DNA of 64,000 bases from Tilletiaria anomala UBC 951. Its lineage: Eukaryota > Basidiomycota > Exobasidiomycetes > Georgefischeriales > Tilletiariaceae. A model generated the notes under the pieces. It saw only the letters and a list, made by a program, of their open reading frames with translations, was not told the origin of the DNA and searched no databases. Location of the stretch: the NCBI RefSeq assembly GCF_000711695.1, contig NW_013546987.1, positions 1-64,000 of the forward strand, in the 5' to 3' direction. Positions 33,401-44,229 of this stretch are shown in pieces (position 1 is the stretch's first letter; every line of letters begins with the position of its first letter). Position numbers and translations under genes: made by a program.

Positions 33401-35770
33401 ATTGACTCGCCGCCGCTTTCGAGCGATTTGCTCGGGCAGGCCGAAGTGGTGCTTCAGCGCGTAGGTACCTACCTCGGTCTGCTGGAAGATATCGATCTCG
33501 CGAGCACGCTCGACTTTGACGGACCTGGCAAGACAGGCCTCGATCCATCAGATCTCTCTGACAATCTGGTCCTCAAAGCAAGAACTCTCGCGCAAGAGTT
33601 TGCACAGGCCAAGCAAGATCTGTTCGACGCCGCGTCTGAGATTCTAGTGGATGCACAGGACGCTGTCTCCTCAACCTTCAAAGCAACAATCGAGCAAGAG
33701 ACTGCACAGGGCATCCTCAATCGCGTCGATGCGCTCTTGCTGTCAAGCGGCGATGTGCAGGATCTACTTCAGCAGCTGCTGCAAGTTGCTACTGAGCAGC
33801 AGTCATGCGGGCATGCAAAGATTGGGGCGAGAGCCAAGGTGTACGGCGTCGTTGATCTTCCAGCGCCCGCTCTCTCAGCCGCAGCGTCCACCGAGCAACT
33901 CACAGAAGCCTCAGTCGATGACGGGGCAGCTGGAGATGATGGACGCGGCGGCGTGCTCTACTCCGGGCCTGGGGTTGCTGGGCCCGACAAATCACCCGGT
34001 GACAATCGATATTTGGCTTCACGACCTAGCCTTGCCAACCGAGGCCGTTCATCCTCGACAGCTGCGTCAGCATTGGCGAATCGACGAAAAGATTCGCAGG
34101 GCCTCGACAAGGACGGGGACTTCAAGTCGCCACTATCTGACAAGATTAAGAAATTCTTTGGCGACGAGCCCAGCTCCAAGGAACTCGAAGCGACGGCTAC
34201 GGCAAAACGCGTCGAGGCGGATCCCTGGTTCCTCGAAGTCGACTACTCGCCCGATGATATTGTCATGAACAGCGATGGTCAAGTCAAGGGTGCCACGTTA
34301 GGTGCTTTGATGGAGCGTTTGACCATGCACAAGAATTTCGGTGAGCGAGAGCAATCTTCTCGAGAAGTGGGACTGTACCTGATCGCTTGCCCTGTTAGAT
34401 GCCAACTTCAACAATACCTTTCTGCTGACCTATCGCTCGTTCACCACAACGCACGAGCTCCTCGACCTACTATTCGCTCGCTTTCGCATTGCCATACCTT
34501 CAAGCCTCTCGGCGCTGGAGCAGGAGATGTGGGTTGAAAAGAAGCAGCAACCTATTCAGCTTCGAGTGTTCAACGTCCTCAAGTCTTGGCTTGAGACGTA
34601 TCTCTACGAAGGAGAGGACGAGAAGTACCTTGAACGCATTCGAAGGTTTGCCGAGAACGAGATGGCAGCAACGCCGTCGATGGCGCTCGCGTCTAAGCAA
34701 CTCGTGCGACTGATCGAGAGGAGGCGAGGTGATGGGGAGATGCAGGTGCGGAAGATGGTCATGCCAAATTCAGCACCACCGCCGGTGCTACCAAAGAACT
34801 TGCGAAAGATCAAGTTTTTAGACATAGATCCCCTGGAGATGGCGCGTCAGCTCACACTCCTCGACAGCACCTTATTTTGTCGCATCAAACCTTTTGAGTG
34901 TTTGGACAAGAGTTGGTCCAAGAAGGATGCAGACAAGCTAGCACCGGGCATCAAAGACACCATCAACACCAGCAACAGGGTACGCCTTGGACATGAACCG
35001 GATCAGACGTGCCGCTGACTCTCTTGCCATCGGACAGATTACCGGCTGGGTCGCTGAGGCCATCTTGATGCAAGAAGACCTAAAGAAGAGAGCACTATGG
35101 GTTAGGCAGTTCATTGCCATCGCAGACCGATGTCGAGCACTACAGAACTTTTCAACAATGACAGCGATCGTTTCTGGTCTCAATTCTGCGCCAGTCTATC
35201 GTCTGCGCCGAACGTGGGATCAGGTGAATCAAAAGCACGTCACAGTTCTTGAATCTCTGAACAAGGTCATGCAGTCGAGCAAAAACTTTGCCGACTATCG
35301 GGAGATGATCCACAAACTCAACCCACCTTGTGTTCCTTTCCTCGGTGAGTGTCGGATAATCAAATGGAAAGCCGCCGTGCTGACTCTGTACTTTACACAG
35401 GCGTGTACCTAACCGACTTGACATTCATTGAGGACGGTAATCCTGATCGGCTCAAGACGGATGAGCGGCTCATCAACTTTGGCAAGCGTCAGAAGACTGC
35501 AGAGGTCGTCAAGGAGATCATGATCTACCAGAGCACTCCGTAGGTGGGCTCATGGTCTGCACGTGTGTTTCATGTTCTGATCTTCCCCTCTCCCTTCCCC
35601 CGCGTAGATTCAATTTGACGACAGTGCCAGGCATTCAGAAGTTCATCAATGACAACCTGGTGGACACCCGCAGCGACAATGATCTGTATCAACAGTCTCT
35701 GTTGCTCGAGCCAAGAGAACGAGACGACGAGAAAATTGCTCGTCTGCTTCAGGAAAGCGGGTTTTTGTGA
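30484..35770 (+). CDS. CDC25: Ras guanine-nucleotide exchange factor with SH3 and WW domains (Cdc25-type)
   Basis: Activates Ras by GDP-GTP exchange. Six exons: 30484-31437, 31517-34340, 34399-34979, 35038-35344, 35401-35539 and 35608-35770 (1,655 residues). An SH3 domain (about 36-95) shows ALYDF, SGWWDGLL and WFPSNYVEI. A WW domain (about 455-483) shows PWLVRL, FFYYN and TRWDLP. The middle 700 residues are Ser-rich and helical. RasGEF_N (about 1235-1390) has NFNNTFLLTYRSFTTTHELL, and the catalytic Cdc25 domain (about 1400-1640) has LDIDPLEMARQLTLLD, ECLDKSWSKKD, ITGWVAEAILMQED, RALQNFSTMTAIVSGLNS, and FIEDGNPDRL. Intron 34980-35037 is certain because it joins TSNR to ITGW. The last exon ends with RLLQESGFL. 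The SH3-to-RasGEF order matches Cdc25. Confidence 0.92.
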
Positions 35771-35994
35771 TGTACCGCTAACAACTCGGTCTGTCTCTCG
35801 TTGTACACCTTGCGCCTCGTTCACGATCCGCCATGTCCGTGTGTGTTCTTGCATCGCAAGTCCACGCATCACTCTCGTTCTAATCCAACATCTTCTCACT
35901 TCAGTGCAGGCATACATACCCGAAAGGACAAAGGCAGATTGTATTATTGGCCTTCCGGCAGTAAGGATTACTCTCAGAACAGTATGATGGTGCT

Positions 35995-38168
35995 TCATTT
36001 CACGAAAATGTCCGAATACTTTCGGGTAAGATTGTTGAAGACGCTGCCAAAGAAGAGTGCGATGATCGTTGAGGTCATGATAATCACATTGTACGGCATG
36101 CTGAAGTCGGGTACGGCGACTTCGAGCAGCGCGGGCTGCGTGTAAATGCGTGCTTGCTGCAGTACCGCCAGACCTTGTCGACTTGAGCTGTCCAACAGCG
36201 GTGTGATGACGGCACTGGGGAGGTCGAATCCTCTGTGCGCATCTGGAAGGTGCTCGGTGTATCGAAGGTAGGCCTTCGCAACATCATAGGTAAGAATGAG
36301 TGTACTGGACGGTGGAATACGCAGCTCCGCCTCAAGAAGAAAGCTTCGCTCGCGAGGCACAGGAGGTTGGTGTGCGAGTGAGAGTAGGAAGGGAGGTTCG
36401 AGCTCGTCTCGGAAGTAGACCCTTCGGGATTCGTCCTCGGAAGGTGTGTGCCCCTTCAAACTCGCTTGGTCAGTGCGTACGTCGATACGTATGGTATGCA
36501 TATATGGCTTCAAAAGCCATGGCAGCGACTCGGTATATAACACTCGACGCTCATGCAGGATGTCCTTATTGCTTATTCTCAAGACGACCTGGCCCGCTTC
36601 TTGTCCCGAGCTGATCAATGAACGCGATGCTGTCAGTGATGGCGGTGCTGGCAGCGACCCGAGCGTAGCTGTCGAAAGCGGTTGGTCGAAAACATCAGCG
36701 ATGCACTAGGCAGATGTCGTATATGGACGACTCACGAAAACGGAATGCCTGCTCGTCTGGCCAGCTGAGGCCAACATTGAGATGTGCTTCTGGATACCGC
36801 CAGAGCTCCTTAGCGTTGTATGCGACCGATTGTTGTCGTTGGAAAATCGTGGCGAAGCGCGTCTTGCTGCGATGTTTTTTGGCCTCGACGGAGTCCTCAA
36901 TGTCATCCGCAGCGTCCTTTTGAGCGTCCATCTCCGCCGAAAAGTCGGCATCCGAGAGTAGAAGCTGTTCCCACATCATGGGTTGCGGACTCAGCACGAT
37001 ATTGTCTTGAATACCGCTTTTGAGCGTCGGAGGCCGCATGACAGTCACTGTCGAGGTGTCGGCGAGCGGGCACGAGCGCGTGACTTCACGCCCAAAAAGT
37101 GTCATCATGGACCAATCTGAGGAGAATAAAGAGGTCAGCTGAGAGCCAAATTGGCTCACAAGATGTAACTTTCTCACCTCGCCTGAGAATCGCACGCCGT
37201 TCGTGGTCAATCATTGGGCTGAAGACTGCTTGGAAATTCAGCTTGACCTCCCAGCCACTGCCCTTTTTGAAGACACGGACATATAGACCGTGAAAGCCAG
37301 AGCTCAAGACAGCATGTGGACTGAGCAATTGAGCAAGCCCGGCGCTGGACTTGCACGGCAGCAGTTTCAGCAATGGAGCGAGGTTCTCGGTGCATATGTT
37401 CTCCGAGGGTAATGCGGCATAGAGGCGTTCGGTAGCGGCGCCCGAGGATGTGGTCCAGTCTGCAGAATAAATTTCGCCATCACGCAAAGGTCTCACGGCG
37501 ACTTTGTCGTCCGCTGCGTCTAATGAGGCACAGAATATGCCCGCTAAAGACGCGGTGAGTGTCCTCCATCTTGCCATGACCGAGTCGATGATCGGGACAG
37601 GACTTAGGTCTGCCGCCGCGGTCTGCGAAATGTATTGCGCCATCCCTTCCATGCCCATATTCGTAGTTGATGTCCTTTTTTTCGATTTGGTCGTTGCAGG
37701 AGCACTGATGGTCGCCCAAATTTCGGCACCAGCGCCGACTGCATCGTCCCCTTGGACGCTCGCGCTTCGCTCATCCCAAAAGAGCGGGCTTCCCCATCGT
37801 TCATAGTCCCAGGTGCCGCGGTGCAGCGACAATGAAAGATCTTCAACGCCCGTAGCGCGAGCTATTTGGATCAGGGAGCGGGGGAGAAGCCGAAAATGAT
37901 CGCTAGGTGTGCTCTTTGCACCGTCCCATCCTCCAGTGTCGTCACTGGAAGCGGGGGTGGCGGTCGACTTGATGAGAAACTCGAAAAAGGCGTGTACGCG
38001 CCCATCGACGAGCGGCCGAAGCGTAAGGGTCTCTGTGAATGACTCTCCGTTCGAGGTTGCTGGGTCGGCAAGGATAGGGCTGACGACCAGAGACACGGCG
38101 GCAGCAAGTGCGGCGACGATACGTACCCTTCGTCTACGTCCAGTCGAGAACCGGCGGTGGGGCTTCAT
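35995..38168 (-). CDS. GPI16: GPI transamidase subunit Gpi16/PIG-T
   Basis: ER membrane subunit that stabilises the GPI transamidase, with the bulk in the lumen. Exons 38168-37178, 37116-36736 and 36668-35995 on the minus strand give 681 residues. A signal peptide is visible (basic RRRRVR, then IVAALAAAVSLVVSPILA, cut before DPATS). Family marks are FTETLTLRPLVDGRVHAFFEF at 42-62, LHRGTWDYERWG, GEIYSADWTT, the junction RRDWSMMTLFGR with CPLADTSTVTV, SLPWLLKPYMHTIRI, STLILTYDVAKAYLRY followed by PDAHRGFDLPSAVI, and a final membrane helix (NVIIMTSTIIALFFGSVFNN). I chose the ATG at 38168 because it directly precedes the signal peptide. It is divergent from EMC10. Confidence 0.94.
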
Positions 38169-38554
38169 GCTGCACCACGATGGTACGGTAAGCAACAGCG
38201 GGCTTTGCCACGCAAACGTGGTCTCGGCCTGCACATTCGATCTGTCCCCGTCCTCAGCTACGCATCTTGTTGAAGCCCAAGTTCCAATGGTGGTCGACAA
38301 TAGAGATGGCGTCCCTCAACGCCCGACGCGTGACTCTGTCAGACGCATCGCTTTTGCAGCGGAACGGCGCGATCGAGAAGTTGCAACAAAAGGAATAAGG
38401 AACCCTTAGTACACGACGCCCTGAGGTATTATGAGCCGTATGCGTATAGTCGACCTCATGAAATGCAGTATTGCTGTTCGTTCAATTGATACCTGAGCCA
38501 CACCCCAAAGCTGACCGTAAGGTCTGAAAGGAATCCTGGGCCAGGGAGAGCAAA
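38169..38554. other. Divergent region between GPI16 and EMC10
   Basis: No gene seen; it should hold both promoters. No clear TATA box found. Confidence 0.5.
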
Positions 38555-39657
38555 ATGAGGATTGAGACCGTCTGCCTGGCACTGCTCGGCGTGCAATTGA
38601 CACGAGCCCAGCAAGAAGGACCCAGCCAAGCGGATCCACCAGCACCAAGCTCCTCGATATACACGCTGTTGCATCGAGTGGTGAGCCCCAAAGCGCAAGG
38701 TTCAGCATGGTTCCCTCGTGCAAAGCTCGAAATCAAGCATTACGACAGGTCAGCAGCGCCGAAGGGCGATAGCAGTCTCAGTCGCGGGTACGCGCATGAA
38801 CCCCAGTCCGCACCCGCGTTGCAAGCTGCGCCGACTTATGTGCATCATCTCGAAAATCTCATCAGCCAGTCGGAATGGGACGTTTTAATCAAGGAGAATG
38901 AATCCACTGATGGTACCCTCAGCTGGTATCAGGTCACACTTGTGGAAGGGGAACCATCGGCAGCGAAGAAACCGGTCGCGGGCAGCGAAGGGCCCATTGC
39001 AGCAGCGAAACTCGTGAGTTTTTCATCTTACGACAGCCCCAGCGTCACGAGATACTGACAGGTGCACCTTCATGAATGCTCTCTCAGTGCCAGTTGAGCA
39101 CACCACGAGCGCATGCACTGACAGTGAACCTATCACCAACGTTGCCGCCGCTCTTATCCAAAGCCGAGTCGCTAACACTCAAGCCATACGCGATCAAGTA
39201 CGCCGTGCCTGATCTTATGCTCGATGCGAATGGCTGCCCTTTCGCTTCTGAGGCGGGTACGTATGCAGTGGAACGAGCAGAGGATAGTCTGCACGTGCGA
39301 ATCTCTACGCCCCAAAAGCCACCAGTGTGAGTGTGGTATGCCTGCCTGACTCATCCTTTCCTCCACCTCGATGCTTTGGCCACAGTCGACACGCAACCCG
39401 AGCTGACCCATCGGCTTGCATTTCACTATCTAATGCTCAGCCCACCACTGCAGCAGCCGGTGCCCGTGCGCGAAGACGGCACGGCGGAAGTTCCACCAGT
39501 CGAGACAAGTTTCCTGCGGAAGTATTGGATGTTCGTTTTGCCGATCGTCATCCTGCTCATCCTTCCGAGCGAAGCGGTCGCCGGCGGTAGCGCAGAGCAC
39601 GACTCGAGCTCGGAAAGTGCGCCCAATGCAGCGCTTGCGGCTAGACAGATCAAATAG
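38555..39657 (+). CDS. EMC10: ER membrane protein complex subunit 10
   Basis: EMC inserts tail-anchored and multi-pass proteins in the ER; Emc10 is its lumenal, single-pass subunit. Exon 1 is 38555-39013, exon 2 starts at 39088. A signal peptide (ETVCLALLGVQLTRA) opens the protein, then a strand-rich lumenal domain, and the end has TSFLRKYWMFVLPIVILLIL, matching the family's SFFAKYWMYI-type anchor. The third junction is unclear. Exons 2 and 3 share one frame, broken by a TGA at 39328. Two in-frame introns could remove it: 39325-39402 (GTGTGA to CCGAG, 316 residues, keeps STPQKPP) or 39257-39385 (GTACGT to CACAG, 299 residues, better splice sites). The most obvious donor there (GTGAGT) gives the wrong frame with the best acceptor. 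Confidence 0.8.
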
Positions 39658-39856
39658 CCTGTAGAGTCGAGTAGCACTCTCCAATGCGCGCCGTACTCTT
39701 GTGGCAATCTCAGCAGAAGCGGCTGTCAGAATGCAAATGATGAGGGTATGTGGAACCTCTGGCCCGCGGACAAAGATTTTGCAGCTTGTGTACTAGTACA
39801 AATGGGGATGGAACAAAGTCTGGGATGTCTATAAAGCGGAAAAGCCCCTGGCGCCG

Positions 39857-41878
39857 TCACCAGAACGATCGGAACAGCCGCCGGTCGGGCGATGTGGTGG
39901 ATACTGGGAAGTCCTGCAGCTCGTGCTCGTCATTGGCAGTTATGGCCGTCGCGAGGCTGGGGTTCGACTCAGGATCAGGGTGGAAACTTTGCGTTGGTGA
40001 GGGTGTTCGGCCGCCGTGGAAGATGGCTCTTCGCAGTCGCTGAAAAGACCCATCGAGCGTATCGCCAAACCGGAGCAAGTACTGCGCGGCACCTTGTTCA
40101 TCGTCGAACTCGTATGCCGAGACTTCTGACCCTGACCCTGATCCGCTGAGGCCGAACTCGTCTCCGTTGCCCGAGCTGCCTTTGTTGCCGAGGAAGATGG
40201 TGAGATCCTTCCGCGGCTGCGGACGCAGCAGGAACGGCTCGCCGCCTATTTTCGTGCCCTGCAGCCACAGCTGATGCTGGAGCATCTCCTTCTCCTTAAC
40301 GGCCGCGCAAGCGCTGGGCGAATGGCCCCATAACCCATCCTGCGAGTGGTTGCGAGACCAACTGCTAAAAGGCGTTGGGCTGACACTATGGCTGCGAGAG
40401 CTGTTGCCGCTGCGGATCGAGGAGCCAGCGAATTTTACCTGCGTCTTGGTGATGACCGCGCGGAGCCCGCGGAGCCGACCCCGGGGCCTTAAGCCAACCT
40501 TGCGCACTATGCCGTACACGATGACGCCGACACCGATGAGGAAGAGGTACTTGCCGACGTCTCGCAGCAGAATGATGAACCCAGCATCGTTCGTATGCCA
40601 CGACGAGCCGTAAAAGTGCTTGAAGAACGCCTGCTGCTTGGCAATCTCCATATCCAGATTCTTCCCGTAGAGCGACTTGGCCAATATGCGGATACCGCGC
40701 AGCCCACGCTTCGGTTTCCGCAAAGCAGAGGGCATCGCGATGCCGTTTGCGTCGGCCCACATGCTGTAGCTTGCACTGACGAACATGGGACCGGTGCTGA
40801 ACATGACTGTTGGGTAGGGCAGCATATAGTCGTGGTTGAAGGCTGGCAACTGCTGAATCAGCTTTTTCATGAATGGATGCTGCGGCACCGACATCATCAG
40901 ATCGTTCGATACTCCAACTGGTATGGTCTCGGGCAAGATCAATTCGAACGCGAGAAGCGGGTCCATCGGCCGAAGGCAGCCAATGTCGAGATCCATGTAC
41001 ACGCCTCCGTAATGGTACAAGACAAAGTAGCGGATCACGTCGGCTCTTTGGATGGGAAAGGGATACGAGTCGAAGGTTTCCAGGAACCAGTTGTAGTGCT
41101 TTTTGATAAACGCCCGAGAGTCTGCGTCGGTCCACAGAACATAGTCGCTAGAGAGAGTCGTGCACATTCAGTATGATGCCTGGGAAACATATGTCTTCGA
41201 GCAGGAGACAACTCACTAATCAGGGTGCATGTCTTTGCATTCGGCGCGAATCGCCTGCCATCGCTCCGGCAGAACACTTGACTTCCAGGTCTGATGAATA
41301 AGGCGAGGAATCTGTTCATCTGGCCCAGGCGGTAGCCGCATGGATGACAGGCCCTGTGTGGCTTTGGAATTGAAGCTTTGGCCAGCATGAAAATCGCCTT
41401 CTGGGATTGACCCGTAGGCATGCAAGGACAGAGACGGGTCGCCCAAGCCCGCTAATGTGACATTTTCCTGTGCGGAAGTTATTGTTGCTGGCTCCGCGGC
41501 CTGCACTGCCGAGGAGCCTGCTAATGTGGGTGTATGCGGGGCAGACGGTTCAGAATCTGACCCCGCGTCGCCTGGGATAGAGTTGAGGAGCCAGCTCGGC
41601 AGCCAGCTCGATATGGGCGAATAGGGCGCTAGCAGTCCATCCTGCTCCTGTTTCTGTCTCCCTGAGCTGTCTGCGTGACCATTTGCGTTCGCAGATGTCC
41701 ATGCCGTTTTCGCGAAATCTGCACGGAGGTTCGAGATGAGCAGCAGCTCCTCCGGGTGGATCATCGCCTGTCGGTCGACGTGAAAGTAGCCCCATACCGA
41801 GCCAAGCACGATGACTGTACCCGCCAGGAGGAGCGTGAGCAGGACGAGTAGCGTAGTTGTCACCCTGCGCGAAGCCAT
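39857..41878 (-). CDS. SUR1: Inositolphosphorylceramide mannosyltransferase (MIPC synthase catalytic subunit)
   Basis: Golgi enzyme that adds mannose from GDP-mannose to inositolphosphorylceramide. Exons 41878-41217 and 41147-39857 on the minus strand give 650 residues. An N-terminal helix (VTTTLLVLLTLLLAGTVIVL) anchors it. A 150-residue Ser/Pro-rich stem follows. The catalytic part starts at IPRLIHQTWKS, with HPDYDYVLWTDADS across the intron and GGVYMDLDIGCLRPMDPLL, whose DLD is the DXD metal/nucleotide site. ALRKPKRGLRG-type loops and GSSWHTNDAGF follow, then a second membrane helix (YLFLIGVGVIVYGIV). A 180-residue hydrophilic, Ser/Arg-rich tail ends the protein; yeast Sur1/Csh1 are about 380 residues, so both stem and tail are extensions. 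Confidence 0.9.
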
Positions 41879-43872
41879 GACGTCGTCCTTGGCTGCCTTT
41901 TAATGGAGTAGGATTTGCTTGGGAGGGGCCAAGATAGCCCAATGAGAGGCCAGCAAGCGACTAGCGTAGCCTACCTGCCTGCTCCTACAAGGTTCTCGAC
42001 GCTTCGTCTCACGCTTGGTCCTTGCAAGGAGGTGCATAAGATGCTGCTTTCAGCTAGTCTAGCGGGTTTCATCCAGGATGTGGTAAAACGCCTGGGAGGC
42101 AAGAGCGAGGAGCCCAAGTTGCTGATGGTGTACACCCGTTGAGGACGGGTGCCAGCCTCTCACACTCACGCTTCTGGTGATTGCTGAGTAGAGAGGTTGT
42201 GTAATATATAAATTTCTGTGCCGTGTCGCCCGGGCCGTGTGCACGGTGTGGTCCACTTTTCGCACTCGGCAGCGCACCCCAGAACCACATCCCCTCAAAG
42301 CTTTACTAATTTAAAAATGATTGCAGTCAAGGTGGTTCAACTTGAATCATCACGGGCATATTCTCTGCGCCTTTCCGCAGGCTTTTCGAAAATAAATAAT
42401 TCACGGCAACACATTGCGTCACTACCCCGACCTGCTGTCTTTTGGATGAGGCAATGTGATAGCCCCCACTGTGCTCGCTCCGCATAGCTCGACTGCTCAG
42501 GTGCTGGATTACCAAAGGTGATAGAAAGGGTGCCGTTCAGGCCGGTGCAATTATCTTGGCAGGGCTTTGGAAGGGTCCGTTTTGGGACCAGCACTGCATG
42601 ACACAAAGACACAAATCGGGTATTTTGAACACTGCTAGGCATTGATGTACGGCACATTGGATATTTTCTTCTTGTCCTCAGCTTGTCGCTTTGAGTGATT
42701 TGTTCTTCGTTTGCCAGGGAGAAGATCAGCGGGCTCGCGGCTACCCCAGCCGGTGCCGGTGCTGCATGTGTAAAAATGAACTTGAGGCAGTGCGCACAGG
42801 GCAAAGGCGCCCGCAGTGCCCATTTGAGTGTTGGCATTTGCCACTGACTATTGCCTGCCTGCCAGCCAGCTTAGTCAGTGCGGAAGGACGCGAGGATACA
42901 GTGTATGCATCAGGGTGCCGATGGGCGATGCCCGAGACTGAGTATAATCCGGCCGAGTCCGGGGCCAGGCGGTTGCCCCACTCAGCGAGTTCATCCAACA
43001 TGATCTATATACCACACATATGAGAGGCGGGACCGCAGCCGGCGTGACGGCGCTCGTCGCGGATTGATCCGTGGCCAACGCACAAACTCATGCCGGCCAA
43101 ACACCTGTCTCGATTGTCGTTATCACGTTTCAAGGGAAGTCTGCCACCAAAACTACAGGGCGGCGATGAGAACACGTTTCAGGGGAGGACCAAGCTCTTA
43201 CGCATCTACGATATGAGTTCGAATATGAGTCGCTCATCATTTCCACTGCGGCTTTTTCGGCGAACTCTGTTCATTGCTCTACATTCAAAGGCGCACTGCT
43301 CTGTTGCTGATACACACACCATATGAACATGTCGTCATCAGAACTTGTGGGGCCGCCGGCTGCCATTGGCGACTTTAATAGCGCTCCCGCGCAGGCCTGC
43401 GCACCTACCAGCCGGCCCAGCCGCCGATGAGAGCCTGGAGCTGCCAAGTCAAGAAGCTTGCGAAATGGGAAGTGCAACAGGAGGCCTGTCACGTGGACGA
43501 GCATGGGTAGACATGGCAACAGACCCAAGTACAGACTGGACGGGACTCGGAGGGATTCAAGCAAGCGGGGGTTTCCTCGAAATCTGCGTGCTCTCTTCTG
43601 CGAGCATGCCCAGGTGTATTGTCGGGAGAGTGTATAAAATGATGTAGTACATGCAATTGGGTTCAGAGCTTCGCACTTCTGCTAGATCACGCCGTCATCT
43701 GCTGTGCATGAGACGTGCAACCATCGTCGCCGCGCCGTACTGTTGGTTGCATTATGTTTTCACCAGGCGTATTAAGCCTCGTGTTTGTTACGCTCACGCT
43801 GTCATGCAGCGAGCCACTTTGGGAATTGAAAAAAGGTACGAAGATCAAGCCGAAGAGAAGCAAAAAGAAATT
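41879..43872. other. 2 kb gene-free stretch upstream of MIPC synthase
   Basis: No convincing gene. A TATATAAA run lies near 42203 and TATAAAA near 43627; neither is placed usefully for a known start. Short frames here look random. Confidence 0.5.
43862..43866 (-). terminator. RNA polymerase III terminator of tRNA-Ser
   Basis: Five T on the minus strand, seven bases after the discriminator base. Confidence 0.65.
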
Positions 43873-43976
43873 CGACATTCACAGGGTTCGAACCTGTGCG
43901 GGCAGAGCCCATCAGATCTCGCGCCGTAAACGGCAAAATTCAAGTCTGACGCCTTAGACCACTCGGCCAGAATGCC
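43873..43976 (-). tRNA. tRNA-Ser (anticodon TGA) with a 21-nt intron
   Basis: Minus strand. Acceptor GGCATTC (43976-43970) pairs with GAATGTC (43880-43874), discriminator G at 43873. D arm GCCGAGTGGTCTAAGGC. Anticodon stem TCAGA (43949-43945) with TCTGA (43916-43912); loop C-T-TGA-A, so the anticodon is 43942-43940. The intron is 43938-43918 at the canonical position. The long variable arm GGGC-TCT-GCCC and discriminator G are class II serine features. T loop TTCGAAC. Confidence 0.92.
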
Positions 43977-44229
43977 GATACTGTCCAAGGGGAAGGTATG
44001 TATTAATCTTTAGCAATACCATTTCCGCGTTAATTCGAATCAGACGCGTGATATGCAATTTCCGCCAAACTCGTACATCCGGCGATTCCGAATTGATCGG
44101 TGAGCCACATAAACTCGATGCCTGCGAAGTCCAGAGCAAGCTATTCAGCTGTACGTTGTTCATACATTGCAGCCAGTCAGCATTCACCAATGATCAGGCC
44201 TTTAAACAAGCGTTTCAGCATTATTCAAC

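Noticed and set aside
42337-42837. Minus-strand frame of 166 codons in the gap before tRNA-Ser
   Set aside because: No similarity or domain; composition unlike neighbouring genes; competing frames of equal length overlap it.
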